Shown: positions 45,554-55,376, counted from the first letter of the stretch. The stretch is 64,000 nt of DNA from Pseudomonas ekonensis (GCF_019145435.1 NZ_JAHSTS010000003.1:186001-250000), one strand, 5' to 3'. Program-made: numbers and translations. Notes: generated from the letters alone by a model not told the origin.

Positions 45554-46444
45554 TCAGCGCAGCGCGTAATCCAGCACGATCCCGATGAAGATCGCCATCC
45601 CCGCCCAGTGGTTGTGCAGGAACGCCTTGAAGCACTTCATCCGGTCGCGGTCTCGGGTAAACCAGAACTCCCACGCGAAGCAGCCGGCGGCCGCCAGCAG
45701 GCCCAGGTGGAACCACAGGCCCAGCCCGAACTTCGAGCCCGCCAGCAGCAGGCAGCCCAGCGCCAGCCCCTGCAAGGTCAGGATGATCGCCCGGTCGGCA
45801 TCGCCGAACAGGATCGCCGTGGACTTCACGCCGATCTTCAGGTCATCGTCGCGGTCCGTCATCGCGTAATAGGTGTCGTAGCCCACCGTCCACAGCAGGT
45901 TGGCGATCCACAGCAGCCACGCGGTCGCGGGCAGCTCGCCGGTCTCGGCGGTGAACGCCATCGGCATCCCCCAGGAGAACGCCGCGCCCAGCACCACCTG
46001 CGGGTAATAGGTGTAGCGCTTCATGAACGGATAGGTGAACGCCAGCGCCAGGCCGCCCAGCGACAGCCAAATCGTTGCGGCGTTGGTGCACAGCACCAGC
46101 AGGAAGCTTGCGCCCATCAGCAGGGCGAAGAACGCCAGCGCTTCCTTGGAGCTGATCCTGCCGGCGGCCAGCGGGCGCTCCGCGGTGCGTTTGACGTGAC
46201 CGTCGACCTTGCGGTCGGCCCAGTCGTTGATCACGCAGCCGCCGGCGCGGGTCAGCACCACGCCGAGGACGAAAATCACGATGTTGGCCAGCGACGGCGA
46301 ACCCTTGCCGGCGATCCACAGCGCCCACAGCGTGGGCCACAGCAGCAGGTAGATGCCGATGGGCTTGTCCATGCGGGTCAGCTGGATGAAGTCCCAGGCC
46401 CGCGGGTTCAGGCGGTTCAGGGACTTGAGCAGGCTCTGGTACAT
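45554..46444 (-). CDS. ubiA: 4-hydroxybenzoate octaprenyltransferase
   Basis: A 296-residue membrane prenyltransferase that attaches the polyprenyl chain to 4-hydroxybenzoate in ubiquinone synthesis. The first Asp-rich motif is [12 protein letters not shown] and the second is [16 protein letters not shown], which together bind magnesium and prenyl diphosphate. It has eight or nine hydrophobic segments. The start at 46444 ([14 protein letters not shown]) shares a base with the ubiC stop (TGATG); the upstream in-frame extension is the ubiC sequence in another frame. Confidence 0.96.
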   Translation of the reverse strand: MYQSLLKSLNRLNPRAWDFIQLTRMDKPIGIYLLLWPTLWALWIAGKGSPSLANIVIFVLGVVLTRAGGCVINDWADRKVDGHVKRTAERPLAAGRISSKEALAFFALLMGASFLLVLCTNAATIWLSLGGLALAFTYPFMKRYTYYPQVVLGAAFSWGMPMAFTAETGELPATAWLLWIANLLWTVGYDTYYAMTDRDDDLKIGVKSTAILFGDADRAIILTLQGLALGCLLLAGSKFGLGLWFHLGLLAAAGCFAWEFWFTRDRDRMKCFKAFLHNHWAGMAIFIGIVLDYALR

Positions 46445-47004
46445 CAGCGGTTCTCCGGTTCGGCGGCGGTGGCGGCCCACAGGCTCGGCAGGAAGACCTC
46501 CGCCACCAGCACGCTCAGCGCGCCGCGGTCGAAGCGCGAGCGGCGGCCCCACAGGCCTGGTCCGCGGCATTCGGCGGGCAGCCACTGCTCAGGATAGCGG
46601 CAGACTTCGATGGCGCGCCGGCTGAAGGCGTGGTCGCAGAACAGCAGCTCGCCCAGGGAGCGGCTGCCCAGTTCGTCCATGTGCAGGCCGTCGCCCTGCA
46701 AGGCGCTGCGCGAGGCCACGCTGCGGGCGAACACCCAGGCTTCGCCGTGGCCGTGAAGGTAGACTTCGCGCACCCAGCCTTCGCTGCCTTCGGCCAGGTC
46801 CAGCGCCGCGCACTCGTCGGCGCGCAGGGGCTGCCAGCCTTCGAACAGCGGGGTGATGCTGAAGCCGCCGTCGGACAGGCCGGTCAGGCGGCGGGTCAGG
46901 GAGCCTTCGTCGAACAGCCAGTCCATGACCTGTGGGGCGGGGAGGGGCATCAACTGCGTTTGCGCCAGCCAGAGCGGGGCCGGGCGGGATTCTGTGGGTT
47001 GCAC
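46444..47004 (-). CDS. ubiC: chorismate pyruvate-lyase
   Basis: A 186-residue enzyme that converts chorismate into 4-hydroxybenzoate and pyruvate, the first committed step of ubiquinone synthesis. Segments [20 protein letters not shown] and the C-terminal [16 protein letters not shown] fit the UbiC fold, with the active-site arginine in the former. The stop overlaps the ubiA start by one base, so consecutive pathway enzymes are translationally coupled. The rubredoxin gene is divergent across a 200-base gap. Confidence 0.93.
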   Translation of the reverse strand: MQPTESRPAPLWLAQTQLMPLPAPQVMDWLFDEGSLTRRLTGLSDGGFSITPLFEGWQPLRADECAALDLAEGSEGWVREVYLHGHGEAWVFARSVASRSALQGDGLHMDELGSRSLGELLFCDHAFSRRAIEVCRYPEQWLPAECRGPGLWGRRSRFDRGALSVLVAEVFLPSLWAATAAEPENR

Positions 47005-47204
47005 AATGAGTCGTTTTTGGCCGCAAATGAGGCGGCGAGCTTACCATGGCAGGCGGCGATATTGATTGATCCGGGTCGCCATTGCGCCGAACAGGCTTGC
47101 ATCTGCCCGGCACCCCCAGTACAAAACGCCCTGAGCCGGAGGGCAGCGCGACACCATCGACCCTCTGCGCCGACACTCGCCTGAACCCCTGAGGAAACAC
47201 CGGA

Positions 47205-47372
47205 ATGAAGAAGTGGCAATGTATCGTCTGCGGCCTGATCTACAACGAAGCCGAAGGCTGGCCGGATGACGGTATCGCGGCAGGCACCCGCTGGGAAGAC
47301 GTGCCTGAAGACTGGCTCTGCCCGGACTGCGGCGTCGGTAAGACGGACTTTGAAATGATCGAAATCAACTGA
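47205..47372 (+). CDS. rubA: rubredoxin
   Basis: A 55-residue iron protein starting [20 protein letters not shown] and carrying the two CxxCG knuckles: CIVCG near residue 6 and CPDCG near residue 39. Together they hold one iron atom. It passes electrons from the reductase encoded 20 bases downstream to oxygenases or to oxidative-stress enzymes. PAO1 has two rubredoxin genes at the same place; only one is seen here. GAGGAAAC supplies the ribosome site. Confidence 0.97.
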   Translation: MKKWQCIVCGLIYNEAEGWPDDGIAAGTRWEDVPEDWLCPDCGVGKTDFEMIEIN

Positions 47373-47392
47373 GAAAACACAAGGAGTAGGGC

Positions 47393-48541
47393 ATGAACGC
47401 ACCTGTAGTGATCATCGGCACCGGGCTGGCCGGCTACAACCTGGCCCGAGAGTTTCGCAAGCTCGACGGCGATACCCCGCTGCTGTTGATCACCGCCGAT
47501 GACGGCCGTTCCTACTCCAAGCCGATGCTCTCCACCGGGTTCGGCAAGAACAAGGACGCCGACGGCCTGAGCATGGCCGAGCCTGGCGACATGGCCGGGC
47601 TGCTCAAGGCCGAGGTGCGCACCCACACCCGCATCAGCGGCATCGACCCCGGCCACAAGCGCCTGTGGATCGGCGAAGAGGCGGTCGAGTACCGCGACCT
47701 GATCCTCGCCTGGGGCGCCGAGACCGTGCGCGTGCCGATCGCGGGCGATGCGGCGGATCGGGTGTTCCCGATCAACGATCTCGAAGACTACGCGCGTTTC
47801 CGTGCCGCCGTGGACGGCAAGCGCCGGGTGCTGCTGCTCGGGGCCGGGCTGATCGGCTGCGAATTCGCCAACGACCTGATCCTGGGCGGTTACGAGGTGC
47901 AAGTGGTTGCGCCGTGCGAACAGGTCATGCCGACCCTGCTGCACCCGGCCGCCGCTGCGGCCGTGCAGGCGGGGCTTGAAGGCCTCGGGGCGCGCTTCCA
48001 CCTCGGCCCGGTGCTGGCCCGCCTGCAAAAGGTCGCGGACGGCCTGGAGGCGCACCTGTCCGACGGCCAGGTGATCGCCTGCGACGCCGTGGTGTCGGCC
48101 ATCGGCCTGCGTCCGCGGATCGACCTGGCGGCGGCCGCCGGATTGCAGGTCAACCGCGGTGTGATGGTCGACCGCCAGCTCAAGACGTCCCACGCCAACA
48201 TCTACGCCTTGGGCGACTGCGCCGAGGTCGACGGGCTGAATCTTCTGTACGTGATGCCCCTCATGAGTTGTGCGAGAGCGCTGGCGCAGACCCTCAGCGG
48301 CAATCCGACGGCGGTCAGCTACGGGCCGATGCCGATCACCGTGAAGACCCCCGTCTGCCCGCTGGTGGTGTCCCCGCCGCCACGGGGCCGCGAGGGCGTG
48401 TGGACGGTCGAGGGGCAGGGCGCCGACGTCAAAGCGCTGTGCCACGACGGCGAAGGCCAGCTGCTGGGCTACGCCCTGACCGGCGCGGCCGTGACCGAAA
48501 AACTCGCCCTGAACAAACAACTTCCGGCCCTGCTGGCGTAA
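47393..48541 (+). CDS. rubB: rubredoxin-NAD(+) reductase
   Basis: A 382-residue FAD enzyme that reduces rubredoxin with NADH. The N-terminal FAD-binding motif is [17 protein letters not shown] and the NAD-binding one [17 protein letters not shown] (around residue 145). The second FAD contact [14 protein letters not shown] is near residue 275. The C-terminal rubredoxin-interaction domain spans about 310-382. The start follows AAGGAG by good spacing. It forms an operon with rubA. Confidence 0.95.
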   Translation: MNAPVVIIGTGLAGYNLAREFRKLDGDTPLLLITADDGRSYSKPMLSTGFGKNKDADGLSMAEPGDMAGLLKAEVRTHTRISGIDPGHKRLWIGEEAVEYRDLILAWGAETVRVPIAGDAADRVFPINDLEDYARFRAAVDGKRRVLLLGAGLIGCEFANDLILGGYEVQVVAPCEQVMPTLLHPAAAAAVQAGLEGLGARFHLGPVLARLQKVADGLEAHLSDGQVIACDAVVSAIGLRPRIDLAAAAGLQVNRGVMVDRQLKTSHANIYALGDCAEVDGLNLLYVMPLMSCARALAQTLSGNPTAVSYGPMPITVKTPVCPLVVSPPPRGREGVWTVEGQGADVKALCHDGEGQLLGYALTGAAVTEKLALNKQLPALLA

Positions 48542-48731
48542 ATGCCGGTCGTTCTGTCGGAATCACCCCGCTTTTGCCCCCACAAAGGTCGCGGGGAGAC
48601 TGGCGCCGCCCCGAACCGCGTGCCATCCTCACTCCCGTCTGCCGCAGCGTAGAGCCTGCGGCGCCTTGGGCGCTGTTCCAACGAGGACAGCACGGACATA
48701 ACAACAAAAAACCGTCAAAGGGGCTTCACTA

Positions 48732-49007
48732 ATGCGTAAACCAGAACTCGCCGCCGCCATCGCAGAAAAAGCGGACCTGACCAAAGAGCAGGCCAACCGC
48801 GTCCTCAATGCCGTTCTCGAAGAAATCACCGGCGCCCTGCACCGCAAGGACAGCGTCACCCTCGTGGGCTTCGGCACCTTCCTGCAACGCCACCGCGGTG
48901 CCCGCACCGGCAAGAACCCGCAAACCGGCGAACCGGTGAAGATCAAGGCCAGCAACACCGTTGCGTTCAAGCCGGGCAAGTCGTTGAAGGACAGCGTCAA
49001 TCCGTAA
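48732..49007 (+). CDS. hupA: HU-family nucleoid protein
   Basis: A 91-residue histone-like DNA-bending protein of the HU family, close to PAO1 PA5348. The signature GFGTFLQRHRGARTGKNPQTGE covers the beta-arm that enters the minor groove, with the proline at its tip (here in NPQTG). The N-terminal helices MRKPELAAAIAEKADLTKEQ make the dimer body. There is no leader peptide. It is read alone and ends at a strong bidirectional terminator. A GC-rich stem lies in its 190-base upstream region. Confidence 0.93.
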   Translation: MRKPELAAAIAEKADLTKEQANRVLNAVLEEITGALHRKDSVTLVGFGTFLQRHRGARTGKNPQTGEPVKIKASNTVAFKPGKSLKDSVNP

Positions 49008-49046
49008 TTGCGGTGCGCCCCCGGGATGAGCGGGGGTGCCGCAGTG

Positions 49047-49085
49047 AAAAAAGGGCATCACGACCAGGTCGGATGCCCTTTTTTG
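49047..49085. terminator. bidirectional intrinsic terminator between hupA and the cdsA-like gene
   Basis: A GGGCATC/GATGCCC stem has six A residues before it and six T residues after it, so it can end transcription in both directions at this convergent pair. Confidence 0.92.
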
Positions 49086-49112
49086 TGCCTGGCGCAAGGG
49101 AGAAGGTGCGGA

Positions 49113-50057
49113 TCAGGCCGAATAGAAGTAGCGGGTCAGGTGGAAGAAGATCGGCGCCGCGAAGCAGATCGAGTCCATCCGGTCGAGCATGCCGCCGTGG
49201 CCCTTGATCATTGTGCCCCAGTCCTTGGCGCTCAGGCTGCGCTTGATCGCGGACATGACCAGGCCACCGAGAAAGCCCATGGTCACGATGACCAGCGACA
49301 TCAGCAGCGCTGCCCAGAAGCTGAACGGCGTCATCCAGAACATGCAGCCGCCGATCAGCGTGGCCGACAGGCCGCCCCCGATCAGGCCTTCCACGGTCTT
49401 CGACGGGCTCACCAGCGGCGCGACCTTGCGTTTGCCGAACAGCTTGCCGAACACGTACTGCAGGACATCGCTCATCTGCACCACGAACACCAGATAGAAC
49501 AGCAACAGGGCGTTCTGACCCTGAAAGCCTTGCAGATCCAGCAGCAACAGCGCCGGCGCGTGGCTGATGCAGTAGATGCAGATCATCACGCCCCACTGGA
49601 TCTTCGCCGTGCGCTCCAGAAATCCTTCCGTGTCCTGGCTCAGGACGGCAATCGCCGGCAGCAGCAGGAACGCATACACCGGCACCAGCAACGTGAACAT
49701 CGAGTACCAGTGCGTGCCGATCAGCAGGTATTGCAGGGGGATCAAGATGAAAAACGCCGAGAACAGCGCGTTGTGGTCGCCACGCGCGGTAGGCGTCAGC
49801 GTGATGAACTCGCGCAGTGCGAACAGGGAAATGAAGCCGAACAGCACGACCGTGGCGTTGGGGCCGAGCAGCCAGGACACGAAGAAAACAATGACCATCC
49901 CCCACCAGGCATTCACCCGCTGGTTGAGGTTTTCGATGGTCGCCACCGAGCTTTCGGAGGTGGCCCGCCGGGCCAGAACGCGCCCGGTGAGCGACGCCAC
50001 GGCCAGCAGCCCGGCGATGGCTGCGAAGAACCACAGGAACTTGGTTTCCAGACTCAT
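49113..50057 (-). CDS. phosphatidate cytidylyltransferase (CdsA family)
   Basis: A 314-residue membrane enzyme that makes CDP-diacylglycerol from phosphatidate and CTP. The signature of the family, near the C-terminus, is seen as GHGGMLDRMDSICFAAP with the preceding SAIKRSLSAKDWGTMI. It has about eight hydrophobic segments. Its ATG overlaps the stop of the acyltransferase gene (ATGA). A housekeeping cdsA gene, normally next to dxr/uppS, should exist elsewhere, so this is probably a second copy dedicated to this operon. Confidence 0.9.
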   Translation of the reverse strand: MSLETKFLWFFAAIAGLLAVASLTGRVLARRATSESSVATIENLNQRVNAWWGMVIVFFVSWLLGPNATVVLFGFISLFALREFITLTPTARGDHNALFSAFFILIPLQYLLIGTHWYSMFTLLVPVYAFLLLPAIAVLSQDTEGFLERTAKIQWGVMICIYCISHAPALLLLDLQGFQGQNALLLFYLVFVVQMSDVLQYVFGKLFGKRKVAPLVSPSKTVEGLIGGGLSATLIGGCMFWMTPFSFWAALLMSLVIVTMGFLGGLVMSAIKRSLSAKDWGTMIKGHGGMLDRMDSICFAAPIFFHLTRYFYSA

Positions 50058-50653
50058 TTCGACAACCTCACGATGGCGTCACGCGCCCGTTCCAGAAACA
50101 CCTGTTTTTCCTCGCCTTCTATCCTTTGCAGCGGATCGCCGATGCGGATCGTGCAGATGATCGGCAGCGGGACATGTTTGCCTTTTGGCATCGAGCGGTG
50201 CAGGTTTTCCAGGTAGATCGGCACCAGATCGACGTCGGGGAAGGTCTCGGCCAGGCGGAAGATTCCGGACTTGAACTCCCCCGGCAGTGCCTGCGTGGAG
50301 CGGGTGCCTTCGGGGAAAATGATGATCGAGTGGCCGGCCCGCACCACATCGAAGATCGGCTCCAGCACATTAGTGCCCGGTGCCGGGTTACGCTCGATCA
50401 GCACCGCGTTCAGACCTTTCTGCGAGATGTACGAGAGGAAGCGGTTCTTGCCCCAGTAGTCAGCGGCCGCCACCGGTTTCACGTTCAACCGGGCTTCCGG
50501 CGGCAGTGCGGCGATGATCGCCAGGGTGTCCATGTGGCTGGTGTGGTTGGCGTAGTAAATGCGCTGGCGGGTGAGGTCCGGCGGGCTCTCCCAGCGGGCG
50601 GTCACGCCGATCAAGAAACGCAGCACCGAAATCAGTGCATTACTGATCCACAT
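50054..50653 (-). CDS. lysophospholipid/1-acyl-glycerol-3-phosphate acyltransferase (PlsC family)
   Basis: A 199-residue PlsC-like acyltransferase, which would supply phosphatidate for the following CdsA-like enzyme. The catalytic NHTSHMD (HX4D box: N-H-T-S-H-M-D) is near residue 38, and the substrate-binding FPEGTRS near residue 120. The start at 50653 (MWISNALISVL) is favoured because AAGGGGA lies seven bases upstream; an ATG two codons earlier sits too close to it. It overlaps the end of the CDP-alcohol transferase gene by 14 bases and the next gene by four. Confidence 0.9.
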   Translation of the reverse strand: MWISNALISVLRFLIGVTARWESPPDLTRQRIYYANHTSHMDTLAIIAALPPEARLNVKPVAAADYWGKNRFLSYISQKGLNAVLIERNPAPGTNVLEPIFDVVRAGHSIIIFPEGTRSTQALPGEFKSGIFRLAETFPDVDLVPIYLENLHRSMPKGKHVPLPIICTIRIGDPLQRIEGEEKQVFLERARDAIVRLSK

Positions 50654-51272
50654 GGGCATTCCCCTTCAGTTGTCTGGCGATGGCCAGGGTGCGCGTCACG
50701 CAGGTGGCTATGGAGCCAAGGGCAATGATCACCAGCGCGATCAGCAGTGCGTAGTGGGTCGCGTAATAAATGGTTTCGAAGACGTTCAACAGCAGCGCCA
50801 CGGTCATCACCGCCATCCGGTGCTGCTTGGCCATGGGCCCCATGAAGCTCTGCGTGAGTCCGAGAGAGCCGCCGAACACCCGGATATACGCCGTCAGTGC
50901 AGCGGCCAATGCGGCAAACCAGCCGAGGTCGGACTGGCCGATGGCAAAGCCCAGCCCGACGATCAGCAGGCTGTCGGCGATCCGGTCCGGAAACTCGTTG
51001 TACAGGCTGCCGATAGCCGACTGCTTGCCGCCTTCAATTGCAACCATACCGTCGAACAGATTGCACAGCAGCCGCAACTGAATGCCGACGATGCAGCAGA
51101 TCGAGCCGGCCACGTCATTGTCGATGTTCAGGGCCACCGCGCCGAACAGCGCAAAGAGCATGCTGATGACGGAGATCTGGTTGGGGGAGATGTCCCGCTT
51201 GACCAGTTCATCCGTGAAGCGTCTCGCCCAGCCCGCCGAGCGGGTCTTGATGGGTCGTCTGTTTTCATCCAT
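50640..51272 (-). CDS. CDP-alcohol phosphatidyltransferase family protein
   Basis: A 210-residue membrane enzyme that transfers a phosphatidyl or related group from CDP-alcohol to an acceptor alcohol. The family motif DGx2ARx8Gx3Dx3D is partly altered here: CNLFDGMVAIEGGKQSAIGS is followed by EFPDRIADSL, so the first Asp-Gly and the last Asp pair are present but the usual Ala-Arg step is changed. That leaves the acceptor open. It is first of three overlapping genes (transferase, PlsC-like, CdsA-like), a compact phospholipid-synthesis operon resembling E. coli ynbAB in content. Confidence 0.85.
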   Translation of the reverse strand: MDENRRPIKTRSAGWARRFTDELVKRDISPNQISVISMLFALFGAVALNIDNDVAGSICCIVGIQLRLLCNLFDGMVAIEGGKQSAIGSLYNEFPDRIADSLLIVGLGFAIGQSDLGWFAALAAALTAYIRVFGGSLGLTQSFMGPMAKQHRMAVMTVALLLNVFETIYYATHYALLIALVIIALGSIATCVTRTLAIARQLKGNAHVDQ

Positions 51273-51352
51273 TTGCCAATGTCCGTATCAGTGATGAGTT
51301 GCAGCGGGTTGTATTGTGGTCGCTGGCGGTAGACGGTGCTCGGCAATCTAGG

Positions 51353-52024
51353 TCACCAGGAGTCGTAGGGGATGCCGTATTTTTCGATGTAGGCCTTGGA
51401 TTCTTCATAGAGCTGCCTGTGTCTTCCGTTGGTCTTGCCACCGTAGGGACCTTTGGGATCGATCTTGCCCTGGACCCGCATGACTTCGGTCGACAAAAGA
51501 CACTGGCCGCCCAGCCAGACCTTGGCGATGCCGCCTGGCGCGAGGCCGATGACCATCATATTTCGGTAATCCGTGATCCACTTGCCGTCCGCCCGACAGA
51601 AAACCCTCTCGCTCTTGAGCATGATCTGGCGCACTGAGTCCGGAATTTTTATGAAGGCTTTGTAAGTCTGTGGTTCGGCCATGGAATACCAGCGGACGAA
51701 GACCAGATAGGGCAGCGCGGCCCCCGTGACACGTCGACCTTTGCCTACCGGATGTTCCGGCCATCCTGGTGCCTGCCCACGGAAAGTGGTGGGCACGCCT
51801 TTGCTGTACGGTCGAGGATAGGCAAAGGCTGGAACTCCTCCGGCTGCGTCCAGAAACACGCGTTTGTTGACGTCCACGACGTCTGCAGTTTCGATCCAGG
51901 CCTCCATGTAGTCGGGTGTGAAAAACCTGAGCATCCAGCCGTCATAAGGCAGTGATTTTGTACCACCGGATGTGCAGCCGCCCAGCAACACAATGAATAT
52001 CAATGCAAAGCCAATCTTGAGCAT
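51353..52024 (-). CDS. DUF2931 lipoprotein, probable immunity protein of the VgrG-phospholipase
   Basis: A 223-residue lipoprotein: from the start at 52024 (MLKIGFALIFIVLLGGC) the lipobox LLGGC places the acylated Cys at residue 17. The mature part has the DUF2931 pattern with YDGWMLRFFTPDYMEAWIET and VRWYSMAEPQTYKAFI. It begins ten bases after the VgrG-phospholipase stop. A periplasm-facing lipoprotein behind a T6SS lipase gene is the usual immunity arrangement, so it probably neutralises that enzyme; DUF2931 proteins often occur beside such effectors. This role is inferred, not shown by sequence alone. Confidence 0.78.
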   Translation of the reverse strand: MLKIGFALIFIVLLGGCTSGGTKSLPYDGWMLRFFTPDYMEAWIETADVVDVNKRVFLDAAGGVPAFAYPRPYSKGVPTTFRGQAPGWPEHPVGKGRRVTGAALPYLVFVRWYSMAEPQTYKAFIKIPDSVRQIMLKSERVFCRADGKWITDYRNMMVIGLAPGGIAKVWLGGQCLLSTEVMRVQGKIDPKGPYGGKTNGRHRQLYEESKAYIEKYGIPYDSW

Positions 52025-52034
52025 GTACGAGTTC

Positions 52035-55000
52035 TCACGCATTGGGGTGCACCACACGAACAGACTGATCGGCGGGGCGATTGATAAACAGGATGCTCAG
52101 CCCGGTTTCGTTGAGTCCCTTCGCAGCATTCCAGTTGGATGACAGATGAATGTAGCGTTGAGCGAGTAGCGCATTCTCGTTCAGGCTCAAATCGAGACTG
52201 CGGGATTCACCGAGCGCAAACATCATCAATTTTCGGGCGATATCCATGAGCTCCTCAGGTAACGCGTAACTCTGAGCTTCTTCGTTAATCGTTTCGAACT
52301 CGACCCCGTGCCGGGTCGCCAGCTCCCGCATGATTCGCAGGTAAATCAAGGACAGGTCATTGCGCACGATTCGTTCGCTGTAGACCGCCGCATAGACACT
52401 TTTTGATTTGCGCCGATCGCCCTTGACGTTGCTGGCCGTTTCCACCGCCCAGGTTTTGACTTGAAGCGTCAGCCCATAGAGATGCAGTTGGTCCTGAAGC
52501 TTGCTGAGTTCTTGCTCGGCCAATCGATAAGCGTTGGTCGACGACGGAGGGGTATTGAAGTCCACGTCGCGACTGCAGCGAGGCTTGCTAAGCAGTACCC
52601 GTTCAACAAGATTCGGTAAGTACCCGCCGCCCAAGTCGGAGTGGACGCCGGGCAACACAATGTCGGCGCTTCCACCGCTGTTGAGCGAAAAGTTGTGGCG
52701 GCGTTCGTCCCGGGCAACCAGGTGCACAACTTTCTTTGCAATGTCCGGCGCCAGATACAGATTGACGCCGGGGTTGTTGGCGTCATGGACGCTGAAATCG
52801 CCGTCAGCCATGCTGCCTATGGCGGCAGCGGTGTCGAAGATGCCGATGAAGTTGATGCTGACATCGATTTTGGCCCGCCAGGAGAAGCTCTCAAGGAACA
52901 GTGACGAGTCCGAGGGAAGTAATTGCGCCAGCGGGCTTTGCTCGCCTTTCATTACTTCATTGGCGAAGTGTCTCGCAGCTGCGGCACCGCGGCTGAAGCC
53001 GAAGATGTCGAACTGAACGGATTCCACTTTCAAGGTCGGGTTTGCCAGCTCAAAAACGCGAATCCCGGCAATGATGCTCGCTGGGCTTTGCTTGACTCTC
53101 GCCAATACACCTTGTGCACCTGTGCCGGTCATTTGCGAAAACACCGAGTCGTCCTCATTGGCACTCGTACCTATGCCATCAAAGTAAATCGGTATGTGCC
53201 AGATGGTTTCTTCTTCTGCCAGTCGCCGTCCTTGGTCATCGCGATACAACCTATACAACTTCGCCACATTGCTAGTGTCATTCCCATAACTGCTATCCGG
53301 CACATTGCCTTGCCCGTCATACCCATGCGACTGGCAGAACTGGCGAATGTCCTCGGCTTCCTCCTCAAGATTCACATCCCGCGCGTAGCACCCCTTCACC
53401 TGTTCGCTGTTGAACAGATTGTTCCCCGTCCCATCGAAAAACACGCCGATCCGCAAGGTGATGCCAGCAGGTAACTCGTCTTCCAGTTCGACCTCTTCCT
53501 CCTCTTCTTCAAGCTCGCCTTCCTCCGCGGCTTGAGTGGAAGCAGTTGCCGGTCCTGCGGCCAAGGCTCTTGGCATTGCGGCTTCTGGATGATCAGCGGC
53601 TTTGCTGGCGGATGGCTTTCCTCCCGCCACCATCTCGGTGCTGCTGAAGATCCCGTCCCTGTCGATCACGATATGGTGACCACCCGCCTTCAGCGTGATG
53701 CTGGCGCCTGCATCCAGCACCACGCTGGCGCCGGCCTTGACCTGTACCTGTTGGCCTGCCTCGACAGTGATGATTTTGCCCGCGGTCGTCTGGCTGCTGC
53801 CCTGGATGCTTTCCCATCGATCGCGCCCGACCGCCAGCCGGCTGTCATGGAGAACCTGCCGCTCCATGTCGCGTTGGGCGCGCAGGTAAACCAGTTCCTG
53901 GCCGGCACGGTCTTCAAGCGTCAGTTCGTTGTAGCCGCCGGTATCGGGTGAACTGCGACTGCGCAGCACGGTGCGGGTCTTGTGCTCGGGCAGCCTGTAA
54001 GGCGCGGGTGTGAGTTTGTTGATCACGCAACCGGTAATCAGTGGTTGATCGGGGTCGCCCTCCAGAAAGGTCACCACTACTTCCATTCCGACGCGGGGAA
54101 GGGTCATTGCGCCAAAGCCGTTTCCGGCCCAGCTCGACGACACCCGTACCCAGCAACTGCTGCGCTCGCTGTTCAGCCCGGCCCGGTCCCAGTGGAACTC
54201 GATCTTCACGCGACCGAACTCATCGCAGTAGATCTCGTCACCTTTTGGACCGGTTACCCGAGCGGTCTGGCTCACTAATGGAGGCCGGCGCACGGGCAGA
54301 GGCGGGCGGAAAACCACTTCGGCAGGAATGGCGCGGAAGCTGTTGCGGTATCCCTGGGTAAAACCGTCTGCGCAAGGGACTTGGTGTGTGGCGTGTTCCT
54401 CCAGAACTTGAGGTTGTCGTCCGGTGTGCGTGACTTCGAGTAATTGCCACAGCCCGTTGCATCGCTTTCGGGGATGTTCGGTCAGTTCGAACAGGTGGCC
54501 ACAGCGCAGGGTTGGCTGGTTGCTCTGACCCTCGGCTGTTTCATAATCGGCGCGATGGCGCTCCAGGGCCTGACGGGCAAGTTGTTTGCCGCGCTTCTCG
54601 TTCTCCATCGCCAGCGGGTAGCGATAGTCCTCAAGTCTGGGTGTGAAATCGGCGACAAAGCGGCTTTCAAGCAACAGGTGCGGGCGCTTCGGGTCGTAGT
54701 CTCGACGGGTGACGCGGCTGGTACGTGTTCGGGCGTGCCAGGAGAACCGGTGAACCACCGGGTGCTCCGCCACCATCGCGCTGTCGTGCCGGTAGGTTGT
54801 TGTGTGCAATGTCGGCAGGAACACCGTGTCATCGGTGAACACCAGCAAGTGCCTCTCCAACGAGTGCTGGTGATGCCATGTGAGGCCGTCTTCGGCGCAC
54901 AGGCGCTGGATGAACCCGAAATCGCTTTCACCGTACTGGGTGCAGTTCGCGCGTGGTGGCAAGGTCTGGACATGGAACCTGAACGCATCGGCAAGGATGC

Positions 55001-55376
55001 CGTGCCGCTTGAGCACTTGTGTGATGATTTGTGGGACAGTCTGGTTCTGGAAAATCTGTTGATCGCGACTGAACTGCAAATAGTGGAGGACTGGAACCAG
55101 TGTCAGGCCATAGTGCGACAGGCGCTTTCCCGACTCGCCGGCCTGTACATCCTCGATGCACCCGTGAATACCTTCGCCATTCAGTCCGAAGCGCAGGAAC
55201 GCCGGCTGACCAAGCAAACCTTCCACGTCGAAATCATGAACCTCGCAGACCAGTTCTACCTTGATGGCATACAGCGTGCTGACGGCCTCGGCACCTTCGA
55301 AAGCCAACACCTTGAAGTCGTTGCGAACGGCGGGAATATGCAGCGTAAAGCGCGCAGAACTGACAGCTCCAGACAT
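52035..55376 (-). CDS. vgrG: T6SS VgrG spike protein fused to a Tle1-like DUF2235 phospholipase
   Basis: A 1113-residue specialised VgrG. Residues about 1-590 are the gp27/gp5-like spike (PVLHYLQFSRDQQIFQNQTV, DEFGRVKIEFHWDRAG, WAGNGFGAMTLPRVGMEVVV) ending in a beta-helix stretch (VKAGASVVLDAGASITLKAG). A linker with a run of glutamates (about 615-640) leads to a DUF2235 alpha/beta hydrolase: GVFFDGTGNN, the nucleophile Ser in GFSRGAAAAR (about 793), Asp in GIFDTAAAIG and His in GVHSDLGGGY. This is the Tle1 class of antibacterial phospholipases. The start at 55376 follows AAGGATA. It is divergent from tssA, and a DUF2931 lipoprotein follows. Confidence 0.93.
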   Translation of the reverse strand: MSGAVSSARFTLHIPAVRNDFKVLAFEGAEAVSTLYAIKVELVCEVHDFDVEGLLGQPAFLRFGLNGEGIHGCIEDVQAGESGKRLSHYGLTLVPVLHYLQFSRDQQIFQNQTVPQIITQVLKRHGILADAFRFHVQTLPPRANCTQYGESDFGFIQRLCAEDGLTWHHQHSLERHLLVFTDDTVFLPTLHTTTYRHDSAMVAEHPVVHRFSWHARTRTSRVTRRDYDPKRPHLLLESRFVADFTPRLEDYRYPLAMENEKRGKQLARQALERHRADYETAEGQSNQPTLRCGHLFELTEHPRKRCNGLWQLLEVTHTGRQPQVLEEHATHQVPCADGFTQGYRNSFRAIPAEVVFRPPLPVRRPPLVSQTARVTGPKGDEIYCDEFGRVKIEFHWDRAGLNSERSSCWVRVSSSWAGNGFGAMTLPRVGMEVVVTFLEGDPDQPLITGCVINKLTPAPYRLPEHKTRTVLRSRSSPDTGGYNELTLEDRAGQELVYLRAQRDMERQVLHDSRLAVGRDRWESIQGSSQTTAGKIITVEAGQQVQVKAGASVVLDAGASITLKAGGHHIVIDRDGIFSSTEMVAGGKPSASKAADHPEAAMPRALAAGPATASTQAAEEGELEEEEEEVELEDELPAGITLRIGVFFDGTGNNLFNSEQVKGCYARDVNLEEEAEDIRQFCQSHGYDGQGNVPDSSYGNDTSNVAKLYRLYRDDQGRRLAEEETIWHIPIYFDGIGTSANEDDSVFSQMTGTGAQGVLARVKQSPASIIAGIRVFELANPTLKVESVQFDIFGFSRGAAAARHFANEVMKGEQSPLAQLLPSDSSLFLESFSWRAKIDVSINFIGIFDTAAAIGSMADGDFSVHDANNPGVNLYLAPDIAKKVVHLVARDERRHNFSLNSGGSADIVLPGVHSDLGGGYLPNLVERVLLSKPRCSRDVDFNTPPSSTNAYRLAEQELSKLQDQLHLYGLTLQVKTWAVETASNVKGDRRKSKSVYAAVYSERIVRNDLSLIYLRIMRELATRHGVEFETINEEAQSYALPEELMDIARKLMMFALGESRSLDLSLNENALLAQRYIHLSSNWNAAKGLNETGLSILFINRPADQSVRVVHPNA

